From positions 4,332,001 to 4,396,000 of the forward strand of contig CP126197.1 of NCBI GenBank assembly GCA_030272155.1: a stretch of 64,000 nt of DNA, given 5' to 3'. The position numbers and the translations under genes are program-made. The number at the start of each line of letters is the position of its first letter. The stretch's first letter is position 1. The notes under the pieces are model-generated. The model had not been told where the DNA came from. It ran no database searches and saw nothing but the letters and a program-made list of their open reading frames with translations. Source of the DNA: Tetradesmus obliquus. Its lineage: Eukaryota; Chlorophyta; Chlorophyceae; Sphaeropleales; Scenedesmaceae. Shown here one piece after another: positions 12,394-22,361 of this stretch.

Positions 12394-15300
12394 ATGCAAA
12401 TGCTTAACTGTTGCCATGGCGCTCAGCGTTGCGCCAGTAGGCAGTCGCAGCATGCTCATGTCGCTTCGTCTGTCAACAGCAGCCACCGTGCCCTCCGGCT
12501 TCAGCGGCCTGCAGCACCCAACAGCAGTCGGAGAGCTGCAGTTAAGGTAACAATAGCTGACTGCGTGCTTGCTGGTAGCTACCAGCTCAGTACGTGACCC
12601 CTACTGCTGTGCCTCACTGCTGCAGGCAGCAGCTGCCACATTGCACCCTGGCCCAGACAAGGTGAGCTGCAGTGGCTCAGCAAACCCTCAGCAGCAAGCT
12701 GGTGCGAATGAACGAAAACATTGACCAGCAATACATAGCTGTTGGCTGTCTGCCAAGCTGTGTTGGTCGGGCATTCTTTTCAACTGCTTCTCGTTGTGCA
12801 CTGCGCACATGTGTCCTGCAGGACTACGACGTGTATGTTGCAGAGAAGCAGCCGCTTCCAGCAGGCGAGGAGAAGCACGTGATTTCTGTCTTCGTGGCAG
12901 ATGAGGCTGGTCTCATCAACCGCGTGGCTGGAGTGTTTGCCAGGCGAGGTGCGTGCAGCAGCAGGGCTGCAGCAGGCGCAAGTGCTACTACGGCGGTTGG
13001 ACAGTGGCAGCTGTGCAGCAGCTGCAGCAGCATTGCCGCCAGCAGGCAGTGCATATGGACAGCATGTTCATTGCAGCGTTTTCATCCAGAAAGCTGTGAG
13101 CCCGAGTGATGTCTGAACTTTTGGCAGGATTGACGTCAGCGTCCCAGTGGAGTCAGCAGGACAGTGAAGTTGCGCAGCAGCAGCGGTAGCAGCAGCAGCA
13201 GCAGCAGTGCATGCTGGGCAGCTGCGGACAGGTTTCACAGCAGCAGTTGCCGGAACATCACGCGCAATGGAAGTTACCTGCACACGCAGCAGTGCATGGT
13301 TGTGACCACAGTCAGCATTGCTGATTCATTGCAGCTTGCTGTGTTGATTGCTGATTCCTGCAGGCTCGAACATTGACAGCTTGGCTGTCGGCCTCAACAA
13401 TGACAGAGCGCTGTTCACCATTGTCGTGAATGGCACCACGCAGACAGTGGTGGGTGGCAGTGTCGGTGCTCAGATGAGCTAGTCTAGCCCCACCAGCAGC
13501 ACAGAGCTACAGCTCACAGCAGCAGGAGACTCGATTGATGCTTGCGCAGTGTTAGTATATGCACACAACGGCAGATGAGCAATTGAGAGGATTATCTCAG
13601 TACCAGAGGCTGATGCCGCGTCAACCCCTGCATAACATTCAAGTGTCTGTTACGCTGTAACGCTGTTACGTGTGCAGTCAAACCTTGTGAAGCAGCTGGG
13701 CAAGCTGGTGAAAGTGCGCTATGTGGAGGACATCACAAAGTCAAAGCGCGTGGGTGAGTGGCGCGGACGCATACATACCGCCAAAAATGGAATTCTTGCA
13801 GGGCTGCAGCATTCCAGGCACAGGATGTGACGCTGGAAATCAGCACCAGCCAGTGGTGTGACAGCAGCATCTGGTATGGAAGCCAGCGGCTGGTGCAGCA
13901 TCAGCAGCAGCTTGCAGGCGAACGCCGCGATTCTTGTCAGCTGCACAGCCGCCTCTGAGACTGAGGGCGGCAGCAGCAGCAGCAGCAGCAGCAGAGACCG
14001 ACAAGTGTCAATTCCAGGAGCTGCACTTGGTTCGGCGCGCTTTGTTCCGCGCCAGCTGCGTACCAACACGCCGACTACATGTCTTTGCAGCTGTCTGTGA
14101 TCATAACATGCTGTGTACATTCATGTCCAAGGTGCTCACTCACTTTGCAAATGTATGTGTATTGCTTGCAGAGCGCGAGCTGATGCTCATCAAGCTGCGT
14201 GCCCCGGCTGGCCCAGCACGCACTGAGGTGCTGCAGCTGGCAGAGATTTTCCGCGCGCGTGTGGTGGACGTGAGCGAGCGCGGCATCACGCTGTGCGTGT
14301 CAGGAGACCCCGGCAAGGTGCAGCGCAGGGTTTGCTTTTGTTACTGTTTGTGGTTTTGTTGATCACTTATAAATAGCACGTGGACGTGAGCGAGCGCGGC
14401 ATCACGCTGTGCGTATCGGGGCACCTGCGGCAGGTGCGGTGGTGCACAGGCAGCGTGACGTGAGCCCCAAAGTCTACAGGCACATCGTCTGGTGACACAG
14501 GAGTGGTTTACCAGAAGTGTTCATCAGCAGCCTCCTTACCTCCTTGCTGCTGCTGCTTCCGGTGTTGCAGACCGTGGCCATGCAGAACGTGATGACCAAG
14601 TTTGGCGTCATGGAGGTCTGCCGCACCGGGCGCATCAGCCTCAAGCGCGGAGAGGCACTGCTGGAGCAGGTCAAGACGCCCACGGAGCGCCCCGCACACC
14701 GCGAGCGCAAGACCGAGTGAGTGGTGATGTGTGTATGCAGAAAGCGTGCGTGTGTTGGCTACCGGCATGCAGGCAGATATGGTTTTGGGTTTCCCAACCT
14801 AAAAAAATTGGCGCAGCTCGCCGGCCTTGCTCCATCATGCGTGTCTTTCGCCAGACTCATGCATAGATACGCCACGCTGCCCACTCGCTGCATTTTTTGC
14901 TCTTCGCCGCCGCCTTTCCAGCCTTTGTTTCATCATGATGACATATGCATAACACTTCTCCCTGCAGCTCGCTGCCGGTGCCTGTCTCGCTGGAGTCCCG
15001 CGAGGCTGACGTGTACATGGTGGAGAAGGATGACCTGTCGGGGCCCTGGGAGGTGACCAACGTGCTGGCGGCACCGCAGCAGTACGAGAACGACCGCGGC
15101 GAGGCGCAGAGCGGGGAGTTCCAGGCACACACGCTGCAGATCCTGGTGGCAGACGTGCCCGGCGTGCTGCAGCAGGTAGGTGTGAGAAGGTGTTCTGGTG
15201 TTGCTGCTAGCGTGTTGGGGGCTGCGCTGCAGATCCTGGTGGCAGACGTGCCCGGCGTGCTGCAGCAGGTGCGGTTTCAGAGATAGCTTTTGGTGTCGCT

Positions 15301-17260
15301 GTGGTGTTGCTGTGGTGTGGTTGTGGTGTGGTTGACAGGCGCACATGCTGCAGATCCTGGTGGCAGACGTGCCTGGCGTGCTGCCGCAGGTGCGGGGTGA
15401 CTGCATGGCATTTGTATGTTGCTTTGGTGTTGCTTGCAGCAGGGGCGCTGCAGCAGGCGGGAAGAGTCTGGGAACAGGCACAGCCTGCAGGTTTCCAGGC
15501 AAGGGTTGTTGGCGTCCGTGCTTTTTCACTGAGTGTCTGTCCCGCCTGGACAGACACCCAGGCATTCAGCCTTGCACCCACGTCCACAGCTTGCTGAGCT
15601 TCTCTGCTTCTGTTTTTGCTCTCCCTCTGTTGCTGCTGCTGCTGCTGCTGCCGCCCAAGCGCAGGTGACGCAGGTGTTTGCGCGCCGCGGCTACAACGTG
15701 CAGAGCCTTGCTGTGGGCCCCAGTGAGACGCCCGGTGACTCCCGCATCACCATGGTGGTGCCCGGGACACGCCAGAGCGTGGACAAGGTCATCAAGCAGG
15801 TACGGCATGTGTGTTGATCAAAGGTCTGAAGGTTCAGTGTTGAGTGAATTGTCGGTGCATGGCAATGTTGCCGCATCACCATGGTGGTGCCCGGGACATG
15901 CCAGAGCGTGGACAAGGTCATCAAACAGGTGCGTGTGACTGCTGTCATGCCACTGTCACGTGTCTTCCCACCTCGCTGGGCAAGCTGACAGGAACTGGTC
16001 GCTGGGTCACGGGTGGGTCACGCGTGGGAAGAAAAGCCATCTTGGAGTTGCTGAATGGCAGGTAGCCAAACTGTTGTACCTGTCACTAGGCTGGCAGGTA
16101 GCCAAAGTGTTGTACTTGTCACTAGGCTGGCAGGTAGCCAAACTGTTATATTGTCACTAGGCTGGCACAGCATCTGCTACTGGGCATGGCCTTATTGTTT
16201 GTTTCCCGTACTGGTGCTGCTGCCGCCCCTCAGGTGAAGAAGCTGGTGTATGTGAAGGACGTGGAGGACATCACTGCAGTGCCATACGTGGCCCGCGAGC
16301 TGATGCTCATCAAGGTGGGAATCACCTTTTGTATTGCTGTCATGCACCTAATTAAAAGCTTGTACTTGGGCTTGCACTTTGGTTCTGTGTGTTTGTGCGC
16401 GCTCGCGAGCTGATGCTCATCAAGGTAGGCTGGCGCTTGCTTGGCATGAAGCTGGTTGGATAAGGCAGCTGCACTGGAGCCTGTGCTTGCATGTTTGTGC
16501 ATGTGCTTATGTGTGTTTGTTTGGGGCCAACCAACAAGGTGAGCAGCCCACATGGCTGGGCTTACCTCCTGCTTCTGCTGCTGCTGCTGCTGCTGCTGCA
16601 GGTGCGCTGCACTGCCAGCCAGCGTGGTGAGCTGCGCGACCTGGTGCAGATCTTCAGGCTGGGTGTGATTGACGTGGCACACACCACCATGACGCTGGAG
16701 GTGCAGGGCCGCGAGGACAAGATGAGCGCCATCGCAGACCTGCTGGAGCCGTATGGTGAGCTGTTGTTTGACCAGAGTTTGACTTGTGTCTTTGACCAGT
16801 TTTCAGGCTGGGCGTGATTGATGTGGCGCACACCACCATGACGCTGGAGGTGCAGGGCCGCGAGGACAAGATGAGCGCGATCGCAGACCTGCTGGAGCCG
16901 TACGGTGAGGAGCTGTTGTTTGACTGTTGTTTGACCGATGTTTGACCAGGGTGTTGGACCGATGTGTCTAAAAAGGCGTCCAGAGAGCGCCGTGGGAAGT
17001 GAGAGATTGTGCCCTTGATGTTTCTTCATGCTGTCAGCAGGCTGCACACTCGGTTCGCAGACCGATATGTACTTAGCACAGCACAGCTCAGATGCCACAG
17101 TTCCACGTATAGTCAGCTCTGCTGAAACTTTGCTCTGCCTGCTGTCTCTGCTGCAGGTGTGCTCGAAATCGCACGCACCGGGCGCATCGCGCTCACGCGC
17201 GAGTCAGGCGTGGACACAAAGTACTTGGAGACGATGCGCAGCAGCACGCGCATCTTCTGA
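12394..17260 (+). CDS. Acetolactate synthase small (regulatory) subunit
   Basis: The exons are 12394-12546, 12626-12661, 12822-12948, 13364-13449, 13678-13753, 14172-14317, 14571-14716, 14968-15175, 15665-15799, 16234-16314, 16602-16755 and 17157-17260, in frame throughout (483 residues, TGA). An Arg/Ser/Ala-rich N-terminus of about 50 residues suits a plastid transit peptide. There are two copies of the ACT plus C-terminal unit, as in plant subunits. Each has the FARRG(S/Y)N motif, an RELMLIK helix, an FR..VVDV-type strand and an [10 protein letters not shown]-type end. The protein activates the catalytic subunit and gives valine/leucine feedback control in branched-chain amino acid synthesis in the plastid (family knowledge). 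ATG 12394 is the first in frame; ATG 12400 is possible. Five introns hold copies of the preceding exon end. Confidence 0.95.
14377..14433 (+). repeat. Copied exon end plus donor (ALS subunit)
   Basis: Copy of 14260-14317, the end of the exon that codes [14 protein letters not shown], followed by GTGCGG at 14434. The last ~20 nt have diverged. Confidence 0.85.
15225..15389 (+). repeat. Two extra copies of an exon end plus donor (ALS subunit)
   Basis: Copies at 15225-15268 and 15336-15389 repeat the end of the exon finishing at 15175 ([14 protein letters not shown]). Each is followed by GTGCGG. The second is preceded by an AG (15337-15338), so 15339-15389 could splice as a 51-nt in-frame exon. 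Confidence 0.9.
15871..15928 (+). repeat. Copied exon end plus donor (ALS subunit)
   Basis: Copy of the last ~58 nt of the exon ending at 15799 ([19 protein letters not shown]), nearly identical, with a GT donor at 15929. Confidence 0.9.
16055..16163 (+). repeat. 35-nt minisatellite, three units
   Basis: Three tandem units of about 35 nt, each starting GGCAGGTAGCCAAA, in the intron before the exon at 16234. Every unit carries a CAGGTAG string that resembles a splice donor. Confidence 0.9.
16402..16424 (+). repeat. Copied exon end plus donor (ALS subunit)
   Basis: Copy of the exon end at 16314 (RELMLIK), with a donor at 16425 (GTAGGC). Confidence 0.8.
16572..16600 (+). repeat. CTG tract ending in a 3' splice site
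   Basis: CTG run leading directly into CAG, the acceptor of the ALS-subunit exon at 16602. Confidence 0.85.
16802..16904 (+). repeat. 103-nt copied exon end plus donor (ALS subunit)
   Basis: Nearly exact copy of 16653-16755, only a few mismatches by eye, with a GT donor at 16905. It is the longest single copy seen and would read [16 protein letters not shown] and onward without a stop. Confidence 0.95.
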
Positions 17261-18692
17261 GCAAGACACACCTTCCCAGTGTGGTTGCGCAGCATGCAGT
17301 GCAGCGTTGGTTGCTTCCTGGGCCAAACTGGGCGTTCCTGCAGGAACAGCAGCAGCAGCAGCACGCGCTGCTCCTGAGCGTGGTGTCATAGCCCTTGTGC
17401 TGCAGTGCATCTGGGCATGCTTGCAGGAACTGCAGGCTTCATGTGTGGTGGCATAAGCACAGCAGCAGGGCAGGGGGTGCGCTGTATTGCTGATAGCGCC
17501 GCTCTATCAGTGGCTGGTGCTGTTATGCTGAGGCTGCGGGTCTGCTGTGCTGCTTTAGCAAAATGGACTGGTAGTGTCATCAGGTGTATTGTCGGCAGGG
17601 TCACAGGTTATTGTGGGATGCGGATCGTTCTCTGTTTACCCTTGTGTGCTAGGGTTGAGCAGATTGAGGTTGAGGTTTTGCTTTGCGCCCTGGGTTGGCG
17701 CTACTGGTTATGCTGAGCAGGCTTGCGTGGCCTGGCCCTGCAGGTTACAACTGAGTCACCATCGTTGTGTAGCATGCATCAAGCAGCAGCAGTGCCGCCA
17801 GCATTGCGCCTGCTAGCGGCTAGCAGTGGTGGTGCCGTCGCGCCTGCTGATGTTTAGCAGACGGCGGCACTGCTACATATACACGGCTTCGTGTTCACAT
17901 ACATTGTGTTTGTTACACTGTTGTTCACCACTGTAGAATCTCTACACCAGCAGAGCACACCTGTCGGTGAACACTTGCAGGCCATGCGCTGGTGTGTGCC
18001 TGGTGCTGTCATATGTTATGCCTTGGCCGCACATGCTGCCAACCTTGATATGTTGGTGTGTTGCAGGCCAATGCATTTCTATCACCTTGCAAGCAGACAC
18101 AGCATGCAGCACACCAGCTGCTGGTGTACACTAGCTGCTGGGGTGCTCTGAGTCAGCATTTGCTGGTGTGTGTGCGTGCGTCAGCAGGTTGTGCACCCAA
18201 GCCCATTATGCCTGACTATCACGCTAGCATGATGCGCAACAATGCGTGTAGCAGCCATGCAATCATGGTGGCCCACAAGCAGCTTGCGGGCGGCAGCAAC
18301 GTGGTCAGCAAGACAATACTGCACTGTATGTACACTGCAAAGCCTAATTGCTGTCACGTAGGCTCCTGAGATGGCGTCAACTTGCCACACGTGGTGTGGA
18401 CACACATCAACAGTTGTGGTGCTTGTTGTGGGGCACAGATGGGCTTCCCATCTGGATGCGGCATGCACGCACTTGGCTGCTCTGCTTGGTGGGGTGCCAT
18501 GTGAAAGGACGAATCCACACGGTCATGTGGTGTAACGTTGGGTGAGATGGCTTGGTTTTCCAGAGCACAACAGCTAGCAAGCCACAGCCGCTCAAGGGCT
18601 CTTGAGCTTCAACGCTTCAGCAGCGCAAATGTGAGATGCAGAACAGCAAAACTGCATGCGCATGCTTGCCATGTAAAATGAATGATCCAGCA
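17261..18692. other. Convergent 3' flanks of ALS subunit and membrane protein
   Basis: No coding exon was seen. The + strand is G/T-rich to about 18590 and then A/C-rich. The change fits two transcripts meeting, with the ALS subunit 3' UTR about 1.27 kb long. TGTAA at 18531-18535 is a good poly(A) candidate. A possible hairpin with about 12-nt arms (AGCAGTGCCGCC near 17788 and its complement near 17863-17874) lies in the ALS-subunit flank. Confidence 0.45.
18531..18535 (+). terminator. Candidate TGTAA poly(A) signal, ALS subunit
   Basis: TGTAA 1.27 kb after the stop, just before the + strand base composition switches. Confidence 0.45.
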
Positions 18693-19907
18693 TCACATGT
18701 GCATAGCAACCACAGCGCCAAAGACGGCTGCCGCCAGCGCCAGGCACGCTGCCACTACCAGCGCAAACGCCTGCTGCTTGCTTTTCAACCGCAGCTTTGC
18801 AACAGCCGCCTCCAAACCCTTGTCAACGACAGGCGCAAACGCCAGCGCACCACCAGAACGCAGCAGCTTGGTGACCTGCAGGGCGCAGCAGCAGGGTGCA
18901 CTGCAGCTGTTGCCTGCTGAAACAGAAACTCAAGCTGAAACGAGAAGCCAGCCAAAGGGGAAATGGCGTTGCATGAAGTTGCGGCACTGTAAGCTAGCAA
19001 GGAGACCGAAGCCAGCAGTTGCTCTTCCCACTGGTATTACAGATGAGCCTGCTTGTCAGTCCTGCTGCTGCTGCTGCTGCCGCCGCTGTCGCTGCCGATG
19101 CTGCGCTGTTGTTCACAGAGAGTTTGCATATAGCATGAAAGCATGGAAGTATCCTCAGCACGTTTCAGTCGAGAAGCGCGGCGAAAGCATTCATAAAGCT
19201 GTTGTGGTGAGTGTCGTGGCTGCTGCTCACCTGGCTGCCAGCCCACACCAGTGCAAACACCTCCGCAGCCTTGCGCATTGCTGCCTGAGCGCCCAACCCT
19301 GCAGCAGACACACGCATCATTCGTCATTTGCTAGTATGACCGGTGCATGCACAGGAAAGGTTGCAGCGTATCAGAGTACGCATCGCAGAGGCAGCAAGGC
19401 CACATCCTGCCAAACCAGCTTTGGTGCTTGCGGTTGGTTGCTTGCTCAGCCTGCCAGAGCGTCGCTGGATGCAACCTCAAGCAGCAAAGCAAGCAGCAGG
19501 TCTCACAACTGCGCGCAAGCAACTGGCAGCTGTAAACATGGCCAGCTGCAAGCAAGTCACCGTGCAAGCAGTGCGATTGCTGTACAAGGTATTGATTGAA
19601 ATTGTCTGCTCAGGCCAGGACACCTCCCAGAGCATTGATGCTACACATGCTCGGCACAAACAGGCCAAGCCACCGATGAGCCACACTGCATGCTCAACCC
19701 TGCAGAGCGCTGCGCATCATCAACAGTCACAGCAGCAAGCGCACCTGCAGGCACATTTGCAACAGTGAACCACACCACCAGGAAGGCCACTGTGTAGTAC
19801 AGCGTGTTAAACAGGCCATACGCAACCACGCCAGCAAGGCCCAGGGACTGCAGCTGCTCCCGTAGCTTGCGAGTGTCTTGATTCCACTTCTGCAAGGTGC
19901 CAAGCAG

Positions 19908-19949
<42 letters not shown>

Positions 19950-20433
19950 GCTGCTGCCGCCGCCTGCTGCGTTGCCAGATGCTGATGCTTGCGGAATGAG
20001 CCGTTGTGATTTCCGCGGCAGTATGTTGCTACATGAGGGGCGGCCGCCCCTGCTGTTGCTGCTGCTGTGCTGCCACCCTCTTTCGTTGCTGCTGTTTTTC
20101 TGTATAATGCAGCTGCCGCTGCTGCCAGGTAGTTCACTTGTCCAGCTGCTGTAGGCTCTGATTGTGTGGCAGTGCGGCAACAGTGCCCTCTTGCACGCCA
20201 TGTGGCTCGTGTGCTTGCTGCTCAACTGCAGCAGCACAACGCAACAACATACAAAAAGGCCTTCGCATAGGCTGCTGCATCATATGTATTGACTTACCTT
20301 GCAGTGTAACATGGTTGATGGGACGGTGCAACATCACATTGGCAAGTGTTGCTTTGACCAACGCATCACTTTGCTGTGGCTGAGTTGGTGTTGCTACCAA
20401 TTGATGCAGCAGGAGACTGCAGCCCACCTGCAT
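18693..20433 (-). CDS. Small organelle-type two-helix membrane protein (plant family)
   Basis: The model has exons 20433-20298, 20155-19745, 19298-19231 and 18875-18693, 265 residues. The conserved core is KLREQLQSLGLAGVVAYGLF, a hydrophobic helix (YYTVAFLVVWF), then VWAGSQVTKLLRSGGALA, PVVDKGLE and a C-terminal hydrophobic helix (ALVVAACLALAAVFGA). Plant proteins I recall with this order are plastid or mitochondrial membrane proteins of unknown function. The N-terminal third is a Ser-rich leader. The two last junctions are certain. The first intron is less sure: it uses a perfect AAG|GTAAGT donor but needs a CAGAG acceptor at 20156-20160 to keep frame. Sense AGC repeats near 19914-19953 code poly-Ser. 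It is divergent from the zinc-finger gene. Confidence 0.65.
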
Positions 20434-20968
20434 GACTGTCGTGTGACGGACAGACGTGCACACCTTTTGGCTGCACATTATGTGACCTGGCTGGACTGCT
20501 AGTGTTGATGCAGGCCGCCTGGCACGCGTGCACAAACCACAGACACTGCCAAACAGATTCAGCAGAGCTCTCTCAAGATGCTGACAGGGCTTTTATGTGT
20601 CATTTTAATGCCTATAAAACGAACAGTGGTAAGAACAGACAACGGCAGGCATTCAACACAGGTGCTTGTAGTGCTGAAGCTGGTGCTGCTACAACGCGTA
20701 CATCACCAGCTGGCAATAGAGTGGTGATGGCTTCACTTGGCATGCCTTGAAGCTAATATCACCTACATGGTTCTTTTCTACAAAAAGCCTGCGGAACCCA
20801 CCCCACCGACATGTTACGCGCGTTGTCAACACGGGGACATAGAAGCCCTTTCGGTCGTGAGCATCAACGTTCCACAGTTTTACCAAAAGTAATATCATTG
20901 TTCTGGGCTTTGCTTCTTTTCACCTTTTGTAGTTCGATACGCAGAGCCACAGAGTCGGGCCATTCATC
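20434..20968. promoter_or_regulatory. Divergent upstream region
   Basis: 535 nt between head-to-head start codons. The stretch at about 20740-20940 is distinctly A/T-richer and repeat-free, as a promoter region might be. No specific element was identified. Confidence 0.4.
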
Positions 20969-22361
20969 ATGCTCAGCCAGCAGCTGCTAGGGCGCCCGCT
21001 ACGGCTTGTAGCAGGGCCAAACAGAAGCTGTAGATACGTGTGTCGGTCGTTGCATCATCACGACCCTTTCCCGGAGCGTCGGTGGCCAGTGTGAGCTGCA
21101 GCATTACGTGCTTTGGAGTGCAGGATGTCGGTAATGCTGATCATGCACGGTCTGGTCAGCGTTTGATGCACCGCACATCATTCGGGTCGCTGTGAGGAGC
21201 CATGGCAGTGCAGCTGACCGCTGGCTGTGTCGATGGCGCAGTTCCGAAGGCCTCCCGCTATCGCTGTTCCACCCTTACAAGAAGCTGCCACCGGAAGGCA
21301 CGGTAAGCTTGCAACATTTTGACTCACGTTGATGCTGTCAGTGCACTGCCCGCGGCCTTGACCACCTGGTTGTGCTGCTTGTCCTGCAGACTGTTCCTGC
21401 TGATGAGGAGCTGTGCGACCCAGAAGAAGAAAACTGCAAGGTGAGTCATTACTGTACTAACAAAGAAGAGGCATTGGGTGCTTCTGTCTGCGCTGTATGT
21501 AGGCTGTTGCCCTGCAGTGCAACATCTACTACAGCCTCCCAAAGCATGGAGCCGCACTGCTGTCCGCTGCCTGCTGCTCTGCCACACATTCGGCTGGCAT
21601 CTTTTTTCTGCATACAGAAGCTTCAGAAAAATGTGGATGCTTTTCCATCACTGCCTGCTGTTGACCATGGCTGCAGACGGTGCTGCATGTGTATGAGGCG
21701 CGCTGCACCATTTGCGACGGCACAGGATGGGCTCGTGCGCCAACAAATGGCAGGCGGGGGCATCTGGGCACCTGCATGACATGCCATGGCTTGGGTAAGT
21801 TCAATACAAACACTTTACAAACACTGCTTGCATTTTAAAGCAATGACGAGGTGTTTCCTGCAAGCAGCTGGCCGCAAAACGCCCATGATGGTTCTTGCAG
21901 TGTGTTCCTGCAGGCTGGCAGCGTGCAGCCCAGCAGTGCACAGCAACCCAGCTCTAGTGCGAGTTATGGCAGCAGCTGCTGCAAAATCAACACGCAGCAT
22001 GCTCTGTGTGATTTCCGATGAAAGTTGCTTTGGCTCAGCAAGGTGCTCAGCACAGCACAGACTCGCGTATGCTGCTGCTGACGCTGGTATGCTGCATCCT
22101 GCATCTTCTGAATGCTGCTGTCCTGCAGGGTACGTGCGGCGCACCACGTCGCGCTTCTGCCCGGATGATCCTGACAAGCACATGACCATCAACAGGCCGC
22201 TGACATGGAATGGCAAGTTTGCAGCTCGCTTTACACCCATCAACATCGACAGAACCCTTGGGAACAAGGGCGGCAGCAGCAATGGCAGCAGCAATGGCAG
22301 CAGCAATGGCAGCGGCAGCAGCAGCAGCAATAGCAGCGCACCTGGCCAGTCGATGCGCTGA
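20969..22361 (+). CDS. Small DnaJ-type zinc-finger protein
   Basis: The exons are 20969-21090, 21242-21302, 21390-21440, 21677-21794 and 22129-22361, 194 residues, in frame to TGA. The N-terminus (Arg-rich, few acidic residues) could be a plastid transit peptide. The core has CTICDGTGWA, a short Gly/Arg-rich spacer, then CMTCHGLG: two CxxCxGxG halves like half of a DnaJ cysteine-rich zinc domain, with no J domain. After it comes a conserved-looking CPDDPDKHMTINRPLTWNG stretch and a Gly-Ser-Asn repeat tail (22273-22340). Such plastid zinc fingers often assist protein assembly or disulfide handling (family knowledge). The specific role is unknown. A short exon between 21440 and 21677 (near CNIYYSLPK) cannot be excluded. 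Confidence 0.7.

Noticed and set aside
18682-19599. 305-codon + strand reading frame
   Set aside because: It overlaps antisense the exons of the small membrane protein, whose conserved motifs support the minus strand.
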